Assembly: GCA_002363695.1 (NCBI GenBank)
Contig: DEWO01000098.1
Location: forward strand, 1-14,929
DNA length: 14,929 nucleotides
Reading direction: 5' to 3'
DNA from: Prevotella sp. UBA3208
GTDB taxonomy: Bacteria > Bacteroidota > Bacteroidia > Bacteroidales > Bacteroidaceae
A program made the translations under genes and the position numbers. A model generated the notes under the pieces. The model made no database searches. It was given only the letters and a program-made list of their open reading frames with translations, and was not told where the DNA came from. Shown piece after piece: positions 1-6,026 of this stretch. Positions within the stretch are counted from its first letter, which is position 1. Every line of letters starts with the position of its first letter.

Positions 1-2
1 GC

Positions 3-134
3 CCGACGGCACTGGGTGAAGCATCCCGCCAGGAAGCGGAGGGTGTGTTCGAAGTGACGGTGGTGAAGCGTGCCAACGGCTGGCAGGTCAGAATGGAAGG
101 CCTACCGCGAAGTGAAAAGCAAAGTCGCGACTGA
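3..134 (+). CDS. C-terminal fragment of an unidentified plus-strand protein
   Basis: A plus-strand frame is open from the window edge to a TGA at 132-134 and gives about 43 residues, including VFEVTVVKRANGWQVRMEGL. The alternating hydrophobic and charged residues around a central tryptophan look like the last beta strands of a small folded domain, and the codons have the G/C-rich third positions seen in the neighbouring genes. The other two plus-strand frames close within the first 60 bases. The first 85 bases lie outside tamL; the last 47 overlap the 3' end of tamL on the opposite strand, so the two genes would be convergent and overlapping. I do not recognise the family. The alternative is that this is a short chance frame in a gap after tamL. 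There is too little sequence to assign a function. Confidence 0.45.
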   Translation, partial: PTALGEASRQEAEGVFEVTVVKRANGWQVRMEGLPRSEKQSRD

Positions 135-2304
135 GCTTAGGATAGACGATGGGGAAGTGCTCACGGCTGTTCTCGTAGACAGGATTGACCGCTTTCATAC
201 CCATATCGAAACGGAGGATAAAGAAATCGAAATTGAACCGGAAGCCCAGTCCGTAGCTGACAGCCAGCTGCTTCCAGAAATCTTTCAGGCGGAACTGTCC
301 ACCGGGCTGTTCTTCATGGTCGCGTAGGTTCCAGATGTTGCCGGCGTCCACAAACAGGGCACCACCGAGTTTCCAGAACAGATGAGCACGATATTCCAGA
401 TTGACGTCGAGTTTCATTTCACCCGTATGAATCAAGAAATTGTATCCTTCGCCTCCACTGTCGAATCCGCCAGGCCCCAAGCTTCGTACGCTCCATCCGC
501 GTAAGCTGTTGGCACCACCCGTGAAGTAGGTCTTCTCGAACGGCAGCAAGGTAGAATTGCCATAAGGATAAGCCAGACCCAGGCCAAAGTGGAAGACGAG
601 CTGGTTGCGGTAGTCCAGTTGGAAATTACGCGTAAAATCAAAATCGCCCCTGACAAACTGTGCGAAAGCCACATTGAGGAATGTCCGCTCACCGTCATCG
701 TTCTTCTTGAAGTCAAAGGCACTGCCCAGCAGGCTCAGCAGGTTACCGCCGGTCTCGAAATTGGTCTTAATGGCATAGATACCATTATTATAGGTCCAGC
801 GAAGACCGGTACGCATGATGAACAGGTCCTGATAGTTGAAGACCAACAGTGCGTTACGGATGCCGGTTCCTGATAAATATTCATCTTTAAACTTTTCGCT
901 GACCCAAGGCATGGTGATGAAGTTCAGGGCAAGCAGATCGAGCTGATAGCGGTCATGCCGGCTGGGGTCGTTCCACTTATAACGCCAATCTACAGAGAAC
1001 ACACGCCGCAGGAACTCGGGACGGTTCTGCAAGTCATAGAGCAGCGACACCTCGCTGTTGGCAATGATGCGCTGGCGGAAGGACTGTGACAGGAAGGGCG
1101 CAATAAAGCGCGGGAAGGAGAGTTTCGTCTGCAGACTATATTCCAGGAAATTGGAATTGGAATATCCTTCGAGTCCGCGGATGGCTTCGAAAGCACCACG
1201 AAGCTCAATGCTCAGCGACTCAGAACCACGGAACAGGTTGCGATTCTGATAGGTCAGCGACGCTGCTGCACCAAGGTCGCCTGCCGTATTGGTGCCTTCG
1301 GGTTGGAAGGAGATGGTGGAGGGCTTGTTGGTGCTGATGGTAATATCGCAGTCAAGCAGGGCTGAGTCAGGATGTTCTCGCAGGGAGATGTTCGTATAGC
1401 GCACGGCTCCCAGACGGCCAAAATGGTTGTAGGTGTTCTGCATGTTGCTCGATGAATACAGCTCGCCCTGGCGAATAAAGGTATTGGCATTCAGCACACT
1501 TGGCCTGAGATGAATCAGCGTATCGGTGTCTTCACGATTGCCGCTATGGAAGCGCACCTGATTGATGGTGTACTGCTGGTGGGGCACATCCGCGATTTGC
1601 CCGTTACGATAGCGATGGAGTACCAGCGTAAGGTCTATATCGGTAGTGCCAGGCACCGAGTCGGCACGGAAGGAGATAAAGTCCTTGTTGAAACGGTAAT
1701 AGCCCTGATTGGTCAACGTCTGGGTGATGCGTTTACGCTCTGCCTCGAGGTTGTCAACATTGAACTTCATGCCGGCATGAAGCCCGCGATTCTGCGTGTC
1801 ATCCATGCAGAGCAGGCGGGCAATGGCTGTATCCTGGATGTCATAGTCCACGTGTCGCAGATAGAATGACGGCCCTGGACGGAGCAGGTAGATGGTACGT
1901 ATCTTCTTACCCCTGATGTCGTTGTAGACGCTGACCGAAGAGCGTAAATAACCCTTGTTCTGCAACTGCTGGTTGATGCTAAGCATGGACAGGCTTGTCT
2001 GCAAAGAGTCATAGAGTACCGGAGCCTCACCAATGGAGCGCAGCGTGCGGTTAATCCACCGAGTGGTGTCGCGGCCAGACAGCGAATAGGTATAGAGGGG
2101 AATCTTCAGAGCCGAGAACCAACGGGAATTACCCCTTTGGCGCACAAAAGCCTTCAAGTCAGCAGGTACCACATCGCGCCGGGCACTGTCGGTAACAACC
2201 TTTATACGGTCCAGCAAATAGTGCCCCTCAGCGACGAATTTCGTCTCTGAACAGGCTGCCAATAACAGGACGGCTATTAGTGGTATAATGAACTTGATGC
2301 GCAT
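88..2304 (-). CDS. tamL: Omp85-family outer membrane lipoprotein TamL (TamA-like)
   Basis: A 738-residue BamA/TamA-superfamily protein expected in the outer membrane, where the family helps insert or translocate beta-barrel and surface proteins together with TamB. The N-terminus is a lipoprotein signal with lipobox LLAAC and acylated Cys18, the feature that separates Bacteroidota TamL from proteobacterial TamA. Residues about 25-330 have the alternating strand and helix pattern of POTRA domains. From about 330 to the end is a 16-strand-type barrel, ending in the aromatic Phe typical of outer membrane barrels. The Omp85 loop-6 signature appears as LRGW at about residues 601-604. The ATG at 2304 is fixed by an in-frame stop five codons upstream. 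The gene diverges from the methyltransferase gene. No tamB lies in the window. Family membership is very likely; the exact role is taken from homologues. Confidence 0.9.
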   Translation of the reverse strand: MRIKFIIPLIAVLLLAACSETKFVAEGHYLLDRIKVVTDSARRDVVPADLKAFVRQRGNSRWFSALKIPLYTYSLSGRDTTRWINRTLRSIGEAPVLYDSLQTSLSMLSINQQLQNKGYLRSSVSVYNDIRGKKIRTIYLLRPGPSFYLRHVDYDIQDTAIARLLCMDDTQNRGLHAGMKFNVDNLEAERKRITQTLTNQGYYRFNKDFISFRADSVPGTTDIDLTLVLHRYRNGQIADVPHQQYTINQVRFHSGNREDTDTLIHLRPSVLNANTFIRQGELYSSSNMQNTYNHFGRLGAVRYTNISLREHPDSALLDCDITISTNKPSTISFQPEGTNTAGDLGAAASLTYQNRNLFRGSESLSIELRGAFEAIRGLEGYSNSNFLEYSLQTKLSFPRFIAPFLSQSFRQRIIANSEVSLLYDLQNRPEFLRRVFSVDWRYKWNDPSRHDRYQLDLLALNFITMPWVSEKFKDEYLSGTGIRNALLVFNYQDLFIMRTGLRWTYNNGIYAIKTNFETGGNLLSLLGSAFDFKKNDDGERTFLNVAFAQFVRGDFDFTRNFQLDYRNQLVFHFGLGLAYPYGNSTLLPFEKTYFTGGANSLRGWSVRSLGPGGFDSGGEGYNFLIHTGEMKLDVNLEYRAHLFWKLGGALFVDAGNIWNLRDHEEQPGGQFRLKDFWKQLAVSYGLGFRFNFDFFILRFDMGMKAVNPVYENSREHFPIVYPKLSRDFAFHFAVGLPF

Positions 2305-2311
2305 TTTCGTG

Positions 2312-2340
2312 CAAAATTACGAATAATTTTCGTAACTTTG
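2312..2340. promoter_or_regulatory. Divergent tamL / RNA methyltransferase promoter with 12-bp dyad
   Basis: CAAAATTACGAA (2312-2323) and TTCGTAACTTTG (2329-2340) form an inverted repeat matching at 11 of 12 positions around a 5-nt spacer. Each arm contains a Bacteroidota -7 box: TAACTTTG (2333-2340, plus) for the methyltransferase and TAATTTTG (complement of 2312-2319, minus) for tamL. Neither has a good TTTG -33 box at the usual 19-21 nt. The plus-strand transcript would have a leader of about 25 nt. The tamL transcript would start within a few nucleotides of its ATG. The symmetry could come simply from two facing -7 boxes, or it could be an operator. The promoter role is inferred. Confidence 0.6.
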
Positions 2341-2369
2341 CGCTCAAAGATTACAAAAATGTAAAAAAT

Positions 2370-3113
2370 ATGATATCCAAGAACCAAATGAAACTCGTCC
2401 GCTCGCTGGAGCTGAAGAAAAACCGCAAGCGTGAAAACCTGTTTGTGGCCGAAGGACCTAAGGTGGTTGGCGACCTGTTGCGAGGCGGGTATACCCCCCA
2501 CTCCATCTTCTCTACCGGACATCAGATAGAGGCCGGCGGCAGACGCTACGAGGTGCAGAACGTGACGGAAGACGAACTGCGCAGAATCAGTTTCCTGCAA
2601 CATCCACAGGAGGTATTGGCTGTGCTGGAGATACCGGAAGAAAGAAACAATGTCGCCAAGCCTTATGACTCAGAACTGGTTCTTGCGTTGGACGGTGTGC
2701 AGGACCCGGGAAATATGGGTACCATCATCCGCATAGCCGACTGGTTTGGCATTGGCATCATCTACTGCTCACTGGATAGTGCTGACGTCTATAATCCCAA
2801 GGTGGTACAGGCCACGATGGGCAGCCTGGCGCATGTGCGAATAGAATACGGTAATCTGCAGGAACTGATACAGCAGGCCCAGTGTCCTGTATACGGAACG
2901 TTGCTGGACGGACAAAACATCTATGAGCAGCCGCTGACCAAGAACGGCATCATCGTGATGGGTAATGAGGGGAATGGTATTTCGCCAGCCATCCGTGAAC
3001 TCGTCACTCATCGGCTACTGATACCCAACTACCATCAAGACAGCGAAACGGCAGAGAGTCTGAACGTGGCTATTGCTACCGCCATCACCTGCGCCGAGTT
3101 CCGTAGGCGATAA
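2370..3113 (+). CDS. TrmH/SpoU-family RNA 2'-O-methyltransferase
   Basis: A 247-residue SPOUT methyltransferase that should transfer a methyl group from S-adenosylmethionine to a ribose 2'-OH in rRNA or tRNA. The N-terminal 90 residues resemble the substrate-binding domain of the RlmB/MRM3 type, including NLFVAEGPKVV near residue 23. The SpoU motifs follow: motif 1 at about 108-121 (LDGVQDPGNMGTIIR, with N115 and the likely catalytic R121), motif 2 at 199-204 (NEGNGI) and motif 3 at 229-236 (ESLNVAIA). All three are intact and the length is normal. The ATG at 2370 follows an A-rich leader with no Shine-Dalgarno, which is usual for this phylum. A minimal ATG-TAA sits 5 nt upstream. The 3' end overlaps the convergent lipoprotein gene by 29 nt. 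The exact target nucleotide cannot be told from sequence. Confidence 0.92.
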   Translation: MISKNQMKLVRSLELKKNRKRENLFVAEGPKVVGDLLRGGYTPHSIFSTGHQIEAGGRRYEVQNVTEDELRRISFLQHPQEVLAVLEIPEERNNVAKPYDSELVLALDGVQDPGNMGTIIRIADWFGIGIIYCSLDSADVYNPKVVQATMGSLAHVRIEYGNLQELIQQAQCPVYGTLLDGQNIYEQPLTKNGIIVMGNEGNGISPAIRELVTHRLLIPNYHQDSETAESLNVAIATAITCAEFRRR

Positions 3114-4422
3114 AAGGAATACACCCAATGTTACGACTGAAGGCAGGTGACTTCTCGACAATGTTGAAGTTGTAAATGAAATTGTCCTCGTCAATCGTCT
3201 CGAAGTGCTGCTTGCCTTGCAAGGTATCTTTAGGCGTCTCCCAGATGATGCGCTGGAAACGATCCGCGTCATCAATGCTGTCAGTGCGCAGCAGGCAGTC
3301 AGCAAAATAGTAGTCGCAAACGGGTTCTTCCTCCTGATGTTGCTGGCCCATGACGACATCAGCATCGTAGCCAGTCACAAGGGTGTTGGTACACAACAGC
3401 ATCATAGGCTGTTCAGAGCCCATGAAACTTAAAGCAGCACCCCGATTGGCAGAGAACGGAAAGAATTGTGCCAGCGTACAGTGGTCTACTGCTGCCTGAC
3501 AGCCTTCGAAGGAAAGGCAGTCGCCTGCAGTATTGGCCACCAAACAGTAGCTAAGCGTCACCTCGCTATCGTGAGCCATCACTCCCACGCCGCCACTGTT
3601 GTATATGGCCGTACGGACAAGCGAAAGCTCAGTGCTGTCACATTGGACAGCATCGATGGCATTGCGGATCTCGCAATTAGTCAGTTCATTGTACTCAGAG
3701 GACGAGCAAATGGTAATGCCGTCCCACTGGGAGGGAATGCGGTCGTATGGAAGATAGTCGAACATATGGTCAAGACGATCACCACGAAAGAGACAGTTGT
3801 CGGCCATCAGCCTTCCGGCGACCAAGATTCCGGCTCCATCGTGGAAATAGAGATCGGTATTGCGCAGGGTCAGCGTTGCATTTTCCTCAACGGTAATGCC
3901 GCCGCCATAGAAGATGATGGGCTTAGAGGATTCTATGACAGTATCGCGTAGGATGTCAAGATTGGTGACCTTCAGTGCATCCCAGCTATAGGTGCGCAGG
4001 TTGATGCGCTGTTCTACCCCACTCTCAAGCGTCAGCAGCAGGTTGTCCTCTACCAACTGAGGATCCTGAGAATGATTCTCATGGGTAGTCACCTCGACAA
4101 AGACAAGGATGCTGTCCCCCTTGCGCACCTCAAAGCCTGTAGCCACAGGATTGAGGTATGTTCCGTCAATATTGACACGATAGCCCGACTGCGTACCACG
4201 CTCCAGACGCGCTGTCTGAATGCGGATACCGTCTGACGAATTGTTATGAATCCACAGGGTTCTGGTGGACGAGGGTACCGTACTGAACAGGGTATCGAAA
4301 CGAATGGTGTCTTCCTCAAATGTCAATCGGTTACCCGACGATGCCGAGAAGGAGTCGTTGTCCGTACATGCTGTCAGCAGGGCAGCAACCAAAAGCGTAA
4401 AAAAGAAAAGTCGTCTTACCAT
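3085..4422 (-). CDS. Lipoprotein with probable right-handed beta-helix fold
   Basis: A 445-residue predicted lipoprotein: the signal sequence ends in lipobox LLTAC with Cys19. Residues about 30-150 form a beta-rich domain (FDTLFSTVPSSTRTLWIHNN is a recognisable segment), similar to conserved Bacteroidota hypothetical proteins. From about 170 to 400 there are repeated short strands with Asn/Asp/Gly turns and stacked patterns such as LTNCEIRNAIDAV and LSYCLVANTAGDCLSF, which suggest a parallel beta-helix like those of pectate-lyase-type or adhesive proteins. I see no clear catalytic residues, so carbohydrate binding or a structural surface role is as likely as an enzyme. It lies 80 nt downstream of the rubrerythrin gene on the same strand and may share its transcript, since I find no good promoter in the gap. 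Its 3' end overlaps the methyltransferase gene. The function is unknown. Confidence 0.85.
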   Translation of the reverse strand: MVRRLFFFTLLVAALLTACTDNDSFSASSGNRLTFEEDTIRFDTLFSTVPSSTRTLWIHNNSSDGIRIQTARLERGTQSGYRVNIDGTYLNPVATGFEVRKGDSILVFVEVTTHENHSQDPQLVEDNLLLTLESGVEQRINLRTYSWDALKVTNLDILRDTVIESSKPIIFYGGGITVEENATLTLRNTDLYFHDGAGILVAGRLMADNCLFRGDRLDHMFDYLPYDRIPSQWDGITICSSSEYNELTNCEIRNAIDAVQCDSTELSLVRTAIYNSGGVGVMAHDSEVTLSYCLVANTAGDCLSFEGCQAAVDHCTLAQFFPFSANRGAALSFMGSEQPMMLLCTNTLVTGYDADVVMGQQHQEEEPVCDYYFADCLLRTDSIDDADRFQRIIWETPKDTLQGKQHFETIDEDNFIYNFNIVEKSPAFSRNIGCIPFIAYGTRRR

Positions 4423-4443
4423 ACAATAGATAAAACGACTTTT
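4406..4443 (-). promoter_or_regulatory. 9-bp inverted repeat around the lipoprotein start codon
   Basis: AAAAGTCGT (4406-4414) and ACGACTTTT (4435-4443) are perfect inverted repeats separated by 20 nt, and the ATG (4420-4422) lies between them. In the minus-strand mRNA this would place the start codon in the loop of a 9-bp hairpin. It may affect translation of the lipoprotein or may be chance in an A/T-rich stretch. There is no U-run directly after the second arm, so it is not an ordinary terminator. Confidence 0.35.
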
Positions 4444-4502
4444 TTGCGGGTTTATTGCCTCTGAGGCTGTTCCACCCTTCAGGATTTTACTTTTTTACCT
4501 TT

Positions 4503-5060
4503 TTACTTGCCGAAGTAGCGCTTCAGCAGTCCTGCGAAACCTGCACCGTGACGAGCTTCGTCCTTGGCCATTTCGTGAACGGTGTCGTGAATGGCGTCAA
4601 AACCGGCTGCCTTGGCATTCTTGGCAATGCGGAACTTATCCTCGCAGGCACCAGCTTCGGCTGCTGCACGCTTCTCCAGGTTGGTCTTGGTGTCCCACAC
4701 ACACTCGCCCAGCAACTCAGCAAAACGGCTGGCGTGGTCTGCCTCCTCGAAGGCGTAGCGCTTGAAAGCCTCGGCAATCTCAGGATAACCCTCGCGGTCA
4801 GCCTGACGAGCCATTGCCAGATACATGCCAACCTCGCCACACTCACCGTTGAAGTGGTTGCGCAGGTCCTGAATCATTTCCTCTGACACACCCTCGGGCT
4901 TGCCGTCACCAATCTTGTGAACAGTAGCGTAGGTCATGTCGGCATCGTCTTTCAGTTCAGAGAACTTGGAGGCAGGAGCCTTACAGATGGGGCACTTCTC
5001 GGGAGCAGCATCGCCTTCGTAGATATATCCACAAACGGCGCAAATAAATTTCTTCTTCAT
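4503..5060 (-). CDS. rbr: Rubrerythrin with N-terminal rubredoxin domain (peroxide reductase)
   Basis: A 185-residue cytoplasmic non-haem iron protein expected to reduce hydrogen peroxide with electrons from NAD(P)H via a reductase, part of anaerobe oxidative-stress defence. Residues 1-36 are a rubredoxin-like Fe(Cys)4 domain with C7xxC10 and C23PxC26. Residues about 60-185 are a ferritin-like four-helix di-iron domain with carboxylate and histidine ligands in the E73/E76 region, E106xxH109 and E168xxH171. The rubredoxin domain precedes the di-iron domain, opposite to classical rubrerythrin and as in so-called reverse rubrerythrins. The length is normal and all expected ligands are visible. 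A consensus promoter lies about 40 nt upstream of the ATG, so it is probably transcribed on its own, with possible read-through into the lipoprotein gene. The Fur-family gene upstream is a candidate regulator, by inference only. Confidence 0.93.
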   Translation of the reverse strand: MKKKFICAVCGYIYEGDAAPEKCPICKAPASKFSELKDDADMTYATVHKIGDGKPEGVSEEMIQDLRNHFNGECGEVGMYLAMARQADREGYPEIAEAFKRYAFEEADHASRFAELLGECVWDTKTNLEKRAAAEAGACEDKFRIAKNAKAAGFDAIHDTVHEMAKDEARHGAGFAGLLKRYFGK

Positions 5061-5104
5061 AGTCTCAAAAGTATTTGTTTAGTTAGTAAAATGAATTCTT
5101 TTCG

Positions 5105-5136
5105 CAAAGATACGGAGAAAAAATAAATCCCGCAAA
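5105..5136 (-). promoter_or_regulatory. Consensus Bacteroidota promoter of the rubrerythrin gene
   Basis: On the minus strand a TTTG -33 box (complement of 5133-5136) is followed after exactly 20 nt by TATCTTTG (complement of 5105-5112), a perfect TAnnTTTG -7 box. Transcription would begin near 5098-5101, leaving a leader of about 40 nt before the ATG at 5060. The -33 box sits in the hairpin of the upstream gene's terminator. Confidence 0.75.
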
Positions 5137-5154
5137 TGTTTTGCAGGATTTATT
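5117..5154 (-). terminator. Intrinsic terminator of the fur-like/purA/hisS/hydrolase unit
   Basis: On the minus strand a 13-bp stem (AATAAATCCTGCA pairing with TGCGGGATTTATT, one G-U pair) closes a 7-nt loop, with a short U-run directly after it (complement of 5118-5121). It lies just after the stop of the acetylesterase-like gene at 5172. On the plus strand the hairpin is not followed by a U-run, so it should work mainly in the minus direction. Confidence 0.75.
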
Positions 5155-5171
5155 GTCGACAGATGCACTAT

Positions 5172-6014
5172 TTAGTTTTTTTCCATTTTGCAAGGGTTGT
5201 CGTTGGTGCGATACTTCTGCAGCAAAGGAATCTCCTTGCACAGAGCATCAGCCAGTCGGCTGGCCACCTGATGGGCACCCCAGATGTTGTAGTGCGTATT
5301 GTCCTGGCGGCCTTTGGGAAGTGCCGGATGCTCACCAGGCTTGTACCACATATGGAGTTTCTTGGAGCCTTCTACACCCAGCGACTGCTCCAACTCGGCA
5401 GTAATCTGATTGGCATCAACGAAATGACAATTCATACGCTGTGCAACGTCACGTGGCGCAACTCTGTACAATCCGTGGGTGTCAACCAGCGAGTCACCCT
5501 CTACCTGTTTGGGAGCATCCTTGAAAGTGGTGTTGCGCAGTGCCTCGTCATCATCATTCTTGGCCGCCTTCACAGCAAAGTTGCGGCGTACCACAGGATT
5601 CATCAGCACGGGAATGCCACCCTGCTCGCGTGTTTCACGAACAAACTTGGCCAGGTTGTAGTCAAACGTTGAACCCGGGTCAGTATGACGGTCAGCTTTA
5701 GGCTTCTCGTCGTTGTGGCCGAACTGGATGATGACATAGTCGCCAGGCTTGATGAGTGAGCGGACCTTCTCCCAGCGCCCTTCGTTGATGAAGGACAGCG
5801 AGGAACGTCCGTTGACGGCATGATTGTCGACACGGATGAAGTGCTCGTCAAAGTAGCACTGTAAGGCCATACCCCACCCTCGTTCAGGTGAACCGGTAGA
5901 CAAGTCCTTCTTAGCTGCAGTAGAGTCACCGATGACAAAGACGGTGGTCACTTTCTCCTGAGTCATTGACGTCAGCACAAAGACAGCCAAAGCGGCAAGC
6001 AAGAATTTCTTCAT
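5172..6014 (-). CDS. SGNH/GDSL hydrolase, rhamnogalacturonan acetylesterase-like (CE12-type)
   Basis: A 280-residue SGNH-fold esterase most like rhamnogalacturonan acetylesterases, which remove O-acetyl groups from pectin or other acetylated glycans. The four blocks are visible: GDST with nucleophile Ser31 (28-32), Gly/Asn oxyanion residues around AVNGRSS (66-72), GHND (99-102) and the catalytic Asp/His pair in DNTHYNIWGA (D238, H241). The N-terminus is hydrophobic and signal-like, but I see neither a lipobox nor a clear AxA cleavage site, so export is likely but not certain. It starts 11 nt after the hisS stop and has an unusually good GGAG ribosome binding site, so it is the last gene of that operon. 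No SusC/SusD pair or other pectin enzyme is nearby, so the substrate is open. Confidence 0.85.
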   Translation of the reverse strand: MKKFLLAALAVFVLTSMTQEKVTTVFVIGDSTAAKKDLSTGSPERGWGMALQCYFDEHFIRVDNHAVNGRSSLSFINEGRWEKVRSLIKPGDYVIIQFGHNDEKPKADRHTDPGSTFDYNLAKFVRETREQGGIPVLMNPVVRRNFAVKAAKNDDDEALRNTTFKDAPKQVEGDSLVDTHGLYRVAPRDVAQRMNCHFVDANQITAELEQSLGVEGSKKLHMWYKPGEHPALPKGRQDNTHYNIWGAHQVASRLADALCKEIPLLQKYRTNDNPCKMEKN

Positions 6015-6022
6015 ATTACAAT

Positions 6023-6026
6023 CTCC
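6023..6026 (-). promoter_or_regulatory. GGAG Shine-Dalgarno overlapping the hisS stop codon
   Basis: Minus-strand reading gives TAGGAGATTGTAATATG: the last base of the hisS TAG is the first G of GGAG, which lies 8 nt before the hydrolase ATG at 6014. It supports this start. Such motifs are uncommon in front of genes in this phylum, and this one suggests translational coupling to hisS. Confidence 0.6.

Noticed and set aside
1..87. Possible start of a tamB-like gene on the minus strand after tamL
   Set aside because: The only minus-strand ATG (22-24) would leave a 63-nt gap and gives eight residues with no signal-anchor character, whereas the plus strand is open to the edge.
1510..1869. Plus-strand open frame inside tamL
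   Set aside because: It is antisense to the POTRA region of tamL, with no independent support.
4457..4474. GCCTCTGAGGC palindrome as a terminator of the rubrerythrin gene
   Set aside because: The stem would be only four base pairs with a three-base loop, and no U-run follows on either strand.
4485..4506. Three TTTTAC-like units in near tandem after the rubrerythrin stop
   Set aside because: Short low-complexity T-rich sequence without regular spacing; no repeat function can be supported.
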